A stretch of DNA of 64,000 nt from PGYR01 sp046290495 (GTDB taxonomy: Bacteria; Bacteroidota; Ignavibacteria; Kapaibacteriales; UBA2268), in contig JBKAGT010000005.1 in assembly GCA_046290495.1 (NCBI GenBank), positions 1,426,001-1,490,000 on the forward strand, given 5' to 3'. The notes beneath the pieces were generated by a model. It searched no databases and was not told the DNA's origin. It saw only the letters and a list, made by a program, of their open reading frames with translations. This document shows, piece after piece, positions 16,639 through 25,085 of this stretch. Position numbers and translations under genes: made by a program. The first letter of the stretch is position 1; every line of letters starts with the position of its first letter.

Positions 16639-17751
16639 CTAATACCTCTCCCACCAATTTGAATTTTGGTATGCGCTGCCTAGCTCATAGCGAGTGCCTA
16701 TAATCGGGGTTAAGTAATTTTGGTTTTGTTTTTTTGCTTCTTGGGTGAATCTAATTATTGGGTCGGTCCAGGTGTGTAGTGCTAACTTAAATGCACCCCA
16801 ATGGATAGGCATAGCTATCTCGGCTTTTAGGTCGCTTGCCGCGGTTACGCTCTCTTCTGGCATCATGTGTATCTGTTTCCACGATTCGTCGTACTGTCCG
16901 CACTCTACCATAGCAAAATCGAATGGCCCTAATTTTTCTCCTATTTCTATGAAGTGCTTTCCATAGCCGCTATCACCGCTAAAGAAGATATTCGTACTGT
17001 CATTTTTTATAGCCCAACCAGCCCATTGTGTTGCATTGCCATCGGTTATCCCACGTCCTGAAAAGTGACGTGCAGGAGTAGCTGTAAATGTGTAAGAATC
17101 TAGCTTATGGCTCTGCCACCAGTCTAGTTCGACTATCTTGTTCTCACTCACTCCCCAGCTTTTCAGATGCGAGCCAATACCTAACGGCACTACAAATAGC
17201 TTTACTTCATCTTTTATTTTGTCGATAGTTGGGTAGTCTAGGTGGTCATAATGGTCATGAGATATTAGCACCACGTCTATATCCTTAAAGCTTTCAGTTG
17301 GTATTGGTGTGCTATACTCAAATCTCGATGAACCAAAAGGTAGCGGAGATGCTACATCACCAAACATTGGGTCTATTAGTATTTTCTTACCATTAGATTC
17401 TAGTAAAAATGCAGAGTGTCCGTACCAAGTGATGTAGGTTTTTCCTAACTCCGTATTGCTGTTTGTTTCGAATTCCACATCAAATGGCTTCTCTGGGACC
17501 TTACCTTTACTACTCAGAAGTTCTGGCAACTTTGGTAGCACTTCAAAAAAACCAGCTAACTCTGCTTTTTCTATGTTAATGAACTTTGAGTCCTTGTAGT
17601 TTTCTGACTTCTTTATTCTTTCTAAATCCTCGCCCTCTGGCTTTTGACCAAACTGAGGAGATAGATTTACGAAAGCGAATACACCAATCGCTAGCAAAGC
17701 AATTAGCGAGCCGATTATTATGATTGTACTTATCATTATTTTCTTGAGCAT
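16639..17751 (-). CDS. MBL-fold metal-dependent hydrolase, membrane-anchored (UlaG/NAPE-PLD-like)
   Basis: A 370-residue protein. An N-terminal membrane helix (6-28) is followed by a metallo-beta-lactamase fold with ITWYGHSAFLLESNGKKILIDPMF, the metal motif SHDHYDHLD (near 162-170), FFSGDSGYG and a late IHWGAF. This arrangement matches L-ascorbate-6-phosphate lactonase UlaG and NAPE-phospholipase D relatives; many homologues have unknown substrates. The start is ATG and the product faces the periplasm or stays anchored at the inner membrane. Gene context (lipoproteins on both sides) gives no substrate clue. Confidence 0.85.
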   Translation of the reverse strand: MLKKIMISTIIIIGSLIALLAIGVFAFVNLSPQFGQKPEGEDLERIKKSENYKDSKFINIEKAELAGFFEVLPKLPELLSSKGKVPEKPFDVEFETNSNTELGKTYITWYGHSAFLLESNGKKILIDPMFGDVASPLPFGSSRFEYSTPIPTESFKDIDVVLISHDHYDHLDYPTIDKIKDEVKLFVVPLGIGSHLKSWGVSENKIVELDWWQSHKLDSYTFTATPARHFSGRGITDGNATQWAGWAIKNDSTNIFFSGDSGYGKHFIEIGEKLGPFDFAMVECGQYDESWKQIHMMPEESVTAASDLKAEIAMPIHWGAFKLALHTWTDPIIRFTQEAKKQNQNYLTPIIGTRYELGSAYQNSNWWERY

Positions 17752-17837
17752 AATATTTTTTTCATATTTAGACTGCTACCTGAAGTACAATCATATTTAT
17801 TATTGTCAATTCTGAATCTTACTTTAATAGAAACTCT

Positions 17838-18716
17838 TTACTCACACTCTACCTCTTCAAATCCATCTTCACCTGATTTGAAGCACTTTATATCTACAAG
17901 CTCTAGTTTGTTATTCACTACTTTATAAGTAGTACTTGTATATTCTGTTAACGATTGATTATGGCCATAGACTAGCTGATTTTCATTATCAAATTCTAAT
18001 GAGGTGCCTTCTATTTCACTTTGTATAAACTTATTTATAATAGTATCATACAGAAAATAAATGCTCCATGTATTTCCACTTCCATAGATATCCTGGAGGA
18101 TTGAAAAGTCAAGAATCCCGTCAAAATTAAAGTCGTTAACATATAAGTTATTTAGTGAGAAAAAATCGCCATAGAATTCCATCTCTTGAACAAGTTTATC
18201 CGTTCTTTTCTCATATATCCTAACGCCAACAACCTCTATACTTTTACGTTCCTCTTTAGTTAGAAGTAATTTGAAGTAGTGATTATCCGTTGTTTCTCTT
18301 TGTATAAATTCGATTTCTTCAAATGATGAATCGTCGTAACCTTCAAATTTATATACCTTCTCCAAACTGACTTTTAATGTTCTCTTACCAGTATTTGTCC
18401 ATCTACCGATTAACAAATCAGTATTACTGTCAAAATCACTGAATTGGAATATAGCAGTTGTATCCAGAGAACTATCTAATTCAAACATTACTAGAGAATC
18501 TGCACTAGTGTAACCAACTAAGTTAATTGACTCATCATATTTATCGTAGACATAGAAAGCTTCGATATTACCGTCTAATTTGAAATCAATTACTAGATCT
18601 ATGGGGTATGTGTCAATATAACCTTCGTAAGTTATAATTTCACTCTTCAAATGATTGCAGGCAAGTAGTAGCAATAGTATAATTTCTAGTAATCTCATTT
18701 TCATTAATTTCATCAA
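17838..18716 (-). CDS. Hypothetical lipoprotein
   Basis: A 292-residue protein with a lipoprotein leader (LLEIILLLLLAC). The N-terminal half is beta-rich (YIDTYPIDLVIDFKLDGNIEAFY, LLIGRWTNTGKRTL). The second half holds a VCBS/FG-GAP-like aspartate segment (VNDFNFDGILDFSILQD) followed by GSGNTWSIYFLYD. This pairing is seen in envelope proteins of the XAC2610-like type, with unknown function. Several Met codons at the start (MMKLMKMR) leave the exact start uncertain by a few codons. Codon use is normal for this genome. Confidence 0.65.
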   Translation of the reverse strand: MMKLMKMRLLEIILLLLLACNHLKSEIITYEGYIDTYPIDLVIDFKLDGNIEAFYVYDKYDESINLVGYTSADSLVMFELDSSLDTTAIFQFSDFDSNTDLLIGRWTNTGKRTLKVSLEKVYKFEGYDDSSFEEIEFIQRETTDNHYFKLLLTKEERKSIEVVGVRIYEKRTDKLVQEMEFYGDFFSLNNLYVNDFNFDGILDFSILQDIYGSGNTWSIYFLYDTIINKFIQSEIEGTSLEFDNENQLVYGHNQSLTEYTSTTYKVVNNKLELVDIKCFKSGEDGFEEVECE

Positions 18717-18751
18717 ATACTATAGTGAGCGAATTGGTAAATTACCGTAAT

Positions 18752-19993
18752 CTATACTTGCTTGCCACCAATCCAAGTCTGATCCACATGGTTGATACCA
18801 AAGTGGTAGAATAAATCGATATAGTTATCGCAATTGCAAATTATGAAATCTGCATGCTTTCCAACTTCCAAACTACCCACAGAATCCGACTTTCTTATTG
18901 AGTATGCACCATTGATAGTAGCGGCATTTATCGCTTCCTCAGCAGTCATACCCATATTGATAACAGAAAGTGAAAGTATCGTCTGCATATTCTCAGTGAA
19001 GCAAGAGCCAGGATTACAATCAGTAGCGACAGCTGTGATTACCCCTCTGTCGATTAGCTTCCTCGCAGGTGCATAAGGCATTTTTATGAAGTATGCCGTA
19101 CCTGGCAAAAGTCCAGCTACCGTACCTGCTTGCTTCATTCTCTCTATTCCATCGTCATTTACAAAAAGAAGATGATCAGCAGAAACAGCACCTACCTCGG
19201 CAGCCATAGCTGCGGCTCCCACGTCGGCTAGCTCATCGCAGTGTGACTTTGGCTTCAATCCATACTTTTTCCCTGCTTCTAATACTCTTGTCCCTTGCTC
19301 CGTCGTGTAATATCCCTTATCAACGAACACATCGCAATACTCTGCCAGGTTATTCTCACTCACATTGGGAATCATTTCATTAACTACAATGTCTATATAT
19401 TTATCTCTCTCGTTTTTTAACTCTGGGGGGAAATCATGCGCACCCATAAATGTTGGAGTAATTCTTAGTGGTAGCTCTTCGTTAAGATGCTTTATTGCTT
19501 CTAATTGCTTTATCTCACCTTCGGTTGTCAGACTATAGCCGGACTTAATTTCTATAGATGTAGTGCCATACTTCGCAGCACTCAAAGCTAGCTTTCTGCC
19601 TACCTCTGCTAATTCATCTACTGAGGCATTTCTAGTAGCTTTAACTGTGTTTTGTATTCCACCACCAGCGGCAGCTATCTCCTCATAGGTTGCACCTCGC
19701 AGCCGCATTCCGAATTCGTTACTTCTGTTCCCACCGAATACGATGTGAGTGTGCGAATCAACAAAGCCAGGGAGTACCGTTTTACCTTTCAGTGAAACTT
19801 CTTTATCAATCTGATAGTTGCCTATCACATTGCCCAAATCCTCAGTTTTGCCAACCCATTCTACTTTGTCAGAAACTATCATTGCGCCATTTTTTATCTC
19901 GCCAACGTCCTGCATTTCAGTGCCAACTTTGAACGCCTTTCCTTGGTTGTCAACGGTTACCAATGAACTAATATCTTTGAATAAAATAGCCAT
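18752..19993 (-). CDS. hutI: Imidazolonepropionase HutI
   Basis: A 413-residue amidohydrolase-fold enzyme. The metal motif GFVDSHTHIVFGG gives His81 and His83. Later signatures are AAGGGIQNTVKATR, SYSLTTEGEIKQLEAIKHL, CDVFVDKGYYT, KSHCDELADVGAAAMAAEVGA (split over about 245-265) and ATDCNPGSC. It hydrolyses 4-imidazolone-5-propionate to N-formimino-L-glutamate, the third step of histidine degradation. No hutH, hutU or hutG is present in the window. Its ATG overlaps the manC stop by one base (TAATG), so it is translationally coupled to a sugar-nucleotide gene, an unusual pairing. Confidence 0.93.
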   Translation of the reverse strand: MAILFKDISSLVTVDNQGKAFKVGTEMQDVGEIKNGAMIVSDKVEWVGKTEDLGNVIGNYQIDKEVSLKGKTVLPGFVDSHTHIVFGGNRSNEFGMRLRGATYEEIAAAGGGIQNTVKATRNASVDELAEVGRKLALSAAKYGTTSIEIKSGYSLTTEGEIKQLEAIKHLNEELPLRITPTFMGAHDFPPELKNERDKYIDIVVNEMIPNVSENNLAEYCDVFVDKGYYTTEQGTRVLEAGKKYGLKPKSHCDELADVGAAAMAAEVGAVSADHLLFVNDDGIERMKQAGTVAGLLPGTAYFIKMPYAPARKLIDRGVITAVATDCNPGSCFTENMQTILSLSVINMGMTAEEAINAATINGAYSIRKSDSVGSLEVGKHADFIICNCDNYIDLFYHFGINHVDQTWIGGKQV

Positions 19994-21063
19994 TATAAGT
20001 ATTTCTCCAATCCTTTTTCTTTTATAGCTTCTACTATTTTCTTAACGTGTTGCGAATCACTTTTCTTGCAGCTCATCACTGAGTCGTTTGTCTGTATCAG
20101 CACCATTTCTTCCAGCCCGTAAGCTGTAGCTATTCTATCAGAATTATTGATTATTATGGAATCGCTACAATCTATCGCAATCACATCGCCTTTGACTATA
20201 TTCCCATTTTCATCCTTATCATTCACTCTGTCCATAGCATCGAAAGCACCGAGGTCATCCCACTCGAAGTTAGCTTCTACTACCACGGCTTTCTGTGTCT
20301 TTTCCATCAGAGCATAGTCAATAGATATACCTTGCATTGCCTCGAATACGGCTGCCATATTACTATTACCATGATGTAGCTCAGAAATCTTGTTCCCAAT
20401 TTCAGGTGCATTCACCTTCATTTCATTGATGAATGCATCTAAGGAGAAGAAGAACATACCGCTATTCCACAGGTATCCTCCTTTTTCTAGATATTCCTGA
20501 GCAGTAGTTTCATTTGGCTTTTCTTTGAAGCTATTCAAATTGTAAATACCAATGCTATTGATTTCGGTAAGCTTATCGCCTGATTCTATATAGCCGTAGC
20601 CAGTCTCAGGTCTTGTTGGTACTATACCAATTGTTGCTATCACATCATTCTGCTCTACATAGTCAAGGGCAGCACCAATACATGTACGGAAGTCTTCTTC
20701 AGGCTGAATTATTTGGTCAGCTGTGAGTACTGCTACTGATTGCTTCTGATTGGGGTTTTTGTTATCCAATATCCCCGCTGCTAGAGCAAGACACGGAGCA
20801 GTATTTCTTTTAGCTGGCTCAGCTACTATGTTCTCCTTTGGTAGTTGCGGAAGCGCATTTTCTATTGGTTCTTTCAGCTGCTTACCAGTAATTATATATA
20901 TATTCTCAGCATCTATCAGTGGCAGCACTCTATCTATCGCTTCTGCTATCATCACCTTACCAGATGAGGTCAGCTCTAAGAGTTGCTTCGGATTTTTTCT
21001 ACGGCTAAGTGGCCAAAAGCGTTCGCCTGTTCCGCCAGCCATTATTACTACATTTCTTATCAT
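19993..21063 (-). CDS. manC: Mannose-1-phosphate guanylyltransferase
   Basis: A 356-residue nucleotidyltransferase with the GTP-mannose pyrophosphorylase signature MAGGTGERFWPLSRRKNPKQ (8-27), followed by ENIVAEPAKRNTAPCLALAA, VAVLTADQII and an FEWDDLGAFDA segment near 267. It forms GDP-mannose from mannose-1-phosphate and GTP, feeding capsule, O-antigen or glycoprotein sugars. It is the single-domain form, without the C-terminal isomerase domain found in the ManC/AlgA fusion. It lies 15 bases after a lipoprotein gene and overlaps hutI downstream by one base. Confidence 0.93.
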   Translation of the reverse strand: MIRNVVIMAGGTGERFWPLSRRKNPKQLLELTSSGKVMIAEAIDRVLPLIDAENIYIITGKQLKEPIENALPQLPKENIVAEPAKRNTAPCLALAAGILDNKNPNQKQSVAVLTADQIIQPEEDFRTCIGAALDYVEQNDVIATIGIVPTRPETGYGYIESGDKLTEINSIGIYNLNSFKEKPNETTAQEYLEKGGYLWNSGMFFFSLDAFINEMKVNAPEIGNKISELHHGNSNMAAVFEAMQGISIDYALMEKTQKAVVVEANFEWDDLGAFDAMDRVNDKDENGNIVKGDVIAIDCSDSIIINNSDRIATAYGLEEMVLIQTNDSVMSCKKSDSQHVKKIVEAIKEKGLEKYL

Positions 21064-21078
21064 TTTTTATTCTTTTTT

Positions 21079-21687
21079 TTAATCTAAAACTATATGTCCT
21101 TTTGCTTCCAATTCTTTAAGTATCCCTCTAGCCATATTTTTAGTGTTTGATTTTCTCCCGTCCTTATCTAAGAATTTTAAATAAAATGGGTCGAACTTAC
21201 CTTGCCATGCTATAGTGTTTGACTCAACATCAATCAACATTATACTCATAGTGTAGTGAGTTTTGTTAATCCTATCTTCTTCATCCTCGTAGCCCTTCTC
21301 ACTTACTTTGAAAGGGTAAATCTCATTTTCCGTACCATCTACAACTTTGATTGGTTGCACTGAATCTAATTCAAAAACAATGAGTGCACCTATTCCTTTT
21401 TCTTTCAGTTTTTGTTGCTTATAGTTATCGCTCCACTCTTCTAATGGCGGAAAAAGTATAGAACCTTGCACTGCCTGTACTTCTCCATCCCTCAACTCTT
21501 CTACGAAGCTTGACTCTACATCGCTTCTGTAATCAAAATTTTCAGATTCATAGTATACGGCTACGGATTCATACTTTTTATTAATGAAGTCTGGGTGAGA
21601 ATAAGAGTTTAGATTTATTTTTTTTAGGGAACAAGAGCTAACTAGAGCGCATGATATTATTACGGTAAGTAGGGTTTTATATAGCAT
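21079..21687 (-). CDS. Lipoprotein, third and most diverged member of a tandem family
   Basis: A 202-residue protein with a lipobox (IISCALVSSC). It shares with the two upstream genes the pattern SYS(H/D)P near the mature N-terminus, LNxRxxxExxFVxEF, AV(Q/E)GSxxFPP, a W-x-E/D segment, and a late D(V/I)ExNxxAWxGxF followed by a C-terminal ELExKGHI. The signature is clearer in the upstream paralogues; this copy has drifted. Predicted envelope protein, function unknown. It may share a transcript with manC (15 bases apart). Confidence 0.7.
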   Translation of the reverse strand: MLYKTLLTVIISCALVSSCSLKKINLNSYSHPDFINKKYESVAVYYESENFDYRSDVESSFVEELRDGEVQAVQGSILFPPLEEWSDNYKQQKLKEKGIGALIVFELDSVQPIKVVDGTENEIYPFKVSEKGYEDEEDRINKTHYTMSIMLIDVESNTIAWQGKFDPFYLKFLDKDGRKSNTKNMARGILKELEAKGHIVLD

Positions 21688-21772
21688 TGGTAAACTTATG
21701 GGATTTATAACTTAATTCATTTGCTAATATACGATATTTGCTTATTTTCTGAAGTATATGATTATAATTTAA

Positions 21773-22423
21773 TTACTTGGAAGTAATATGCCCTTTCTCC
21801 TCTAGCTCTTCTAACACTCCTTTTGCAAATTTTTTGAATACTGAGCTTCGGTACTCCACAAGAAAAGCGGCATCTTGTTCCGTAGATGAGAAGCCACTCC
21901 AGGCAACTTTATTCGTCTCTATATCAATCATATCAGCTTGGAATTGATAGTTAATATTACCTAAAGAATTATCAGCAAAAGCCGCTACTGCCCCTGCAAT
22001 TATTTCATCTTCAATATCTTCGTCATCTTCGGATAAAGTGTAAGCTACAGCATCAAAAACAGGAGATGGGTTTACGATTATATTCTCATATAATAATTCT
22101 ACTTTCAGAAAACCATCAAATCCATTTGCCAATAGAGCTTTCTGAAATTCCTCCTCTTTCCACTCTCTTGTAGGTGGGAAAATAAACGAACCTTCTACCG
22201 CTTCTATACCTAGGTCTTTAAACTCTTTTACGAAAGCCTTTTCTAATGCACTTCTGTAATTGAGATTCACATCTATCGAGTAAACACAAATCTTTTTGTA
22301 TGGTTTGGAGGCAAAAGATGGATCTGAATAGGAAGTAGTATCTAAACTAACACACGATTGTAAGAATGAAATCACTATAACAGACAGTAGAATAGATAGT
22401 ATATATAGCTTAGTTCTCCTCAT
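21773..22423 (-). CDS. Lipoprotein, second member of a tandem family
   Basis: A 216-residue protein with a lipobox at ISFLQSC. It has the family features TTSYSDPSFASKPYKKICVY, AVEGSFIFPPTREWKEEEFQ, LLANGFDGFLKVE, ADMIDIETNKVAWSGFS and ELEEKGHI at the C-terminus. It is clearly the closest paralogue of the gene at 22428, four bases upstream. The repeated statement FQADMIDxxTNKVAW suggests a small alpha/beta domain. I do not recognise a named family. Possible roles are envelope assembly or a structural lipoprotein. Confidence 0.72.
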   Translation of the reverse strand: MRRTKLYILSILLSVIVISFLQSCVSLDTTSYSDPSFASKPYKKICVYSIDVNLNYRSALEKAFVKEFKDLGIEAVEGSFIFPPTREWKEEEFQKALLANGFDGFLKVELLYENIIVNPSPVFDAVAYTLSEDDEDIEDEIIAGAVAAFADNSLGNINYQFQADMIDIETNKVAWSGFSSTEQDAAFLVEYRSSVFKKFAKGVLEELEEKGHITSK

Positions 22424-22427
22424 CCAC

Positions 22428-23114
22428 CTACTTCCTTAATATATGACCTTTTACTTCTAACTCTTCTATCACTCCTTCTGCAAATTTCTCTATTACTGTT
22501 TCACGATTTAAACCAAGCAATGACACATCAGCATCGGTTGCAGAAAATCCCCTCCAAGCTACTTTGTTTGTTTTCACATCTATCATATCTGCTTGAAATT
22601 TGTTGTGCAGATAGACATTTCTATTTTCGCTGACTGTTGTTCTAGTCTCAGTTATAGTTTCCGTCTCACCATCATCATTTTCCCTTGTTGAAGTGTATGT
22701 ATCTGTATCATAAACTGGATTAGTAGTTATGTTTACATTTTCGTCCATTATTTCTATTTTTAGAAATCCATCGAATCCATTGGCTAATAGAGTTTTCTGG
22801 AAGTCTTCCTCTTTCCAAGTTCTAGTTGGTGGGAATATCATAGAGCCCTCTACAGCAGTAATGCCTTCATCCAAAAATTCATCTACGAATATTCTTTCTA
22901 TCTTCGCACGGCTGTTCAGGTCTGTCTCCACCGAATAGACACAAATCTTGCTATAAGGCTTGCCAATGTAATCAGGATCCGAATAGGAAGTGGTTTCTAT
23001 TGACACGCATGACTGTAGCAAAACCACAATAGCTACTGCGGCGGTTAGTTTGTATATTATTGCTGAATTTAGTTTTGAAAGACTTTGCATATTCTCCTGC
23101 TGATAATTATTCAA
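22428..23114 (-). CDS. Lipoprotein, first member of a tandem family
   Basis: A 228-residue protein whose leader (VAIVVLLQSC, cysteine at about 36) is longer than usual; a Met at residue 9 (MQSLSKLN) could be the true start. The mature part carries TTSYSDPDYIGKPYSKICVY, AVEGSMIFPPTRTWKEEDFQ, LLANGFDGFLKIE and FQADMIDVKTNKVAWRGFS, ending ELEVKGHILRK. A Thr/Glu-rich loop (near 140-165) is an insertion relative to the next paralogue. Three copies in a row point to local duplication followed by divergence. Function unknown. Confidence 0.72.
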   Translation of the reverse strand: MNNYQQENMQSLSKLNSAIIYKLTAAVAIVVLLQSCVSIETTSYSDPDYIGKPYSKICVYSVETDLNSRAKIERIFVDEFLDEGITAVEGSMIFPPTRTWKEEDFQKTLLANGFDGFLKIEIMDENVNITTNPVYDTDTYTSTRENDDGETETITETRTTVSENRNVYLHNKFQADMIDVKTNKVAWRGFSATDADVSLLGLNRETVIEKFAEGVIEELEVKGHILRK

Positions 23115-23199
23115 ATATTTTTCTTGCTATTTCTTCATTACCTATAACTACTTTATTAGGTTAAAATATGTTTCAAAAAAAACAAAATCAGAGAAAAAA

Positions 23200-23589
23200 A
23201 TGAACTACACACATAGCAAAACATTATCAGGAAATTTTGAAGAGATAAAAGATAAAGTAACGGCTGAGCTGAAAGAAGAGGGCTTCGGTGTGCTTACCCA
23301 AATTGATATAACCAACACATTGAAAGAAAAAATAGATGTAGATTTCAAAAAATATCATATATTGGGCGCATGCAATCCACACTTCGCTCACAAAGCATTG
23401 ACTGAGGAAGAGAAAATCGGTGTTATGCTTCCTTGCAATGTGATTATAGTAGAAGCTGGTGAAGGCAAATATGAAGTTTCAGCTGTTAGCCCAATGGCTT
23501 CTATGCAAGCAATTGAAAACGAGAATCTTGGCTCAATAGCTCAGGAAGTAGAAAACAAATTAAAATCGGTAATTGACAGATTAAACTAA
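23200..23589 (+). CDS. DUF302 domain protein
   Basis: A 129-residue protein covering one DUF302 domain: FEEIKDKVTAELKEEGFGVLTQIDI, the conserved YHILGACNPHFAHKAL (with the family cysteine in GACNP), IGVMLPCNVIIVEAG and VSAVSPMASM. DUF302 proteins are small, often heavy-metal- or stress-linked; their biochemical role is unsettled. There is no signal peptide, so it should be cytoplasmic. It starts at an ATG. Its stop codon overlaps the apparent start region of the next gene. Confidence 0.9.
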   Translation: MNYTHSKTLSGNFEEIKDKVTAELKEEGFGVLTQIDITNTLKEKIDVDFKKYHILGACNPHFAHKALTEEEKIGVMLPCNVIIVEAGEGKYEVSAVSPMASMQAIENENLGSIAQEVENKLKSVIDRLN

Positions 23590-24200
23590 TAATCACATAT
23601 TTATCACTGCTAGTATTAGCAATTTCCTCAGTCTATTCGCAAGAGTTGCCTGGTGGACAATACGACAGATACGAGCGAAAACCCATTAGCGAAGAATCGG
23701 ACACAAGGGGCATTCTGTCTGTGTCGTACAAAGTGATTAGCAATGAAAGATATACTATCAACGATTTGGGTCTGAAGGCAGGCTTTTTTGCTTCTGAGAA
23801 CATGGTCGTAGGATTTGAGTATTTCTATCTCTTTGACGAATCTGTTACCTTTCAGCCAGACCCTGACGCACCTGGAGTAGCATTGCGATTTGATTACTAC
23901 TCCGCCAATGTATCTTATTTTATCAGCAGGTCTTTCTTATTAACTTCCTTGGGTGTAAACTTAGGATTTGGGCAAATGAACTTCACAGGAACTCGAGGTA
24001 CCCCACTGCTCGATGATATGACCGGTGATTGGGTAACAGTAGTGGAACCAGTTGCCAATGTATATGTACAGATGTTCGATTATATGTTCCTAAATATTTC
24101 AGCTGGTTACAGAGTTGTTAGTGGAGTGGAATATAATGACCTAGAAAATTCCGATATGTCTGGTTTTTCTAGTAGCATCGGCCTTTCTTATATGTTTTAG
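23580..24200 (+). CDS. Outer-membrane beta-barrel protein with apparent ATT start
   Basis: The first conventional start in frame is a TTG at 23646, but this would remove a textbook signal peptide. Read from ATT at 23580, the frame gives (M)KLIITYLSLLVLAISSVYSQ and then the mature protein; an in-frame TGA at 23574 blocks anything further upstream. ATA (23589) and CTG (23607) are the other options. The 206-residue product has alternating beta strands (LSVSYKVISN, LGLKAGFFAS, VGFEYFYLF, SANVSYFIS, GYRVVSGVEY) and ends in SSSIGLSYMF, the terminal aromatic typical of barrel proteins. It overlaps the DUF302 stop and is probably coupled to it. Confidence 0.68.
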   Translation: MKLIITYLSLLVLAISSVYSQELPGGQYDRYERKPISEESDTRGILSVSYKVISNERYTINDLGLKAGFFASENMVVGFEYFYLFDESVTFQPDPDAPGVALRFDYYSANVSYFISRSFLLTSLGVNLGFGQMNFTGTRGTPLLDDMTGDWVTVVEPVANVYVQMFDYMFLNISAGYRVVSGVEYNDLENSDMSGFSSSIGLSYMF

Positions 24201-24347
24201 TTTCTCACCCTATCTCTTGGTGCAAAAGCACTTACAGAATTTTGCTAAGAAACTTGTTTTTATTTAAGCAAAATGTTTATTAATTTGCCATTTGGTACTG
24301 ATTTGAAATAGATTAATACCAGTATTATTAACAATCGTTGCAGAAGT

Positions 24348-25058
24348 TTGGATATTTCTATACTATTTGGATTTGTAGTTGGCGTTGTACTAGCTCTCCC
24401 TCCTGGACCTGTTGGAGTGACGGCTATCGAGATTGGACTGTTTCAAAACAAAAAGTCTGGTTTCCACTTAGCATTGGGTAATGCTATGATGGATTTCTTA
24501 TACTGCCTTGGCGTTATATTCGCTACTTCTGCCGCTATTTCTACATTCGATAGTTTTTCAAGCCAATTCCCTAATGCATATTTATTCTTCCAAATTGGGA
24601 TAATATCTGTGTTATTTATCATGGGATTTCTGAATTTGAAATCAAAACGTAGTAAACAAAATAAAAATGAACTTGATGCTGAAAGCTTTACCTCAAAGCT
24701 TGGCAGAAAAGGACCAATTTTCTTAGGTATAGCAATTGCTTTGACTAACTTAGCTAATCCTACATTTTTGCCATCGCTTGCAGCGGTAACTATATGGGTG
24801 CAAGACGCTGGTATGACATCCGGTTCAGCACTTTCAAACTTCCTATTTGCACTTGGCTTTGGCTTGGGTAATTTATTTTGGGTAAACTTCGTTGCCTCTA
24901 TGACAAACAAATACAAGCACAAGTTCTCTGATAATATGATATTCAGAATCAAACAAGCTGCTGGAGTTACTTTCATTGGATTTGGAACATTTCTTGGCTT
25001 CAGATTACTATCTGTTTCAAAATGGCCAGAACTATTGCGATTCGTATTAGCATTCTAA
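24348..25058 (+). CDS. LysE-family transporter
   Basis: A 236-residue protein with six predicted membrane helices. The LysE/RhtB signature FGFVVGVVLALPPGPVGVTA lies at the N-terminus, followed by GFHLALGNAMMDFLYCLGV, and a central ANPTFLPSLAAVT segment corresponds to the family's second half. Members export amino acids or other small metabolites. The substrate is not readable here. The start is a TTG at 24348; an in-frame TAG at 24309 leaves no ATG. It precedes the lycopene cyclase by 27 bases. Confidence 0.83.
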   Translation: MDISILFGFVVGVVLALPPGPVGVTAIEIGLFQNKKSGFHLALGNAMMDFLYCLGVIFATSAAISTFDSFSSQFPNAYLFFQIGIISVLFIMGFLNLKSKRSKQNKNELDAESFTSKLGRKGPIFLGIAIALTNLANPTFLPSLAAVTIWVQDAGMTSGSALSNFLFALGFGLGNLFWVNFVASMTNKYKHKFSDNMIFRIKQAAGVTFIGFGTFLGFRLLSVSKWPELLRFVLAF

Positions 25059-25085
25059 ATAAACCCCCAATCAACCTATTCTTAA

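Noticed and set aside
24443..24976. 177-residue minus-strand frame opposite the LysE gene
   Set aside because: It is a shadow; the plus-strand frame has the LysE signature and membrane helices.
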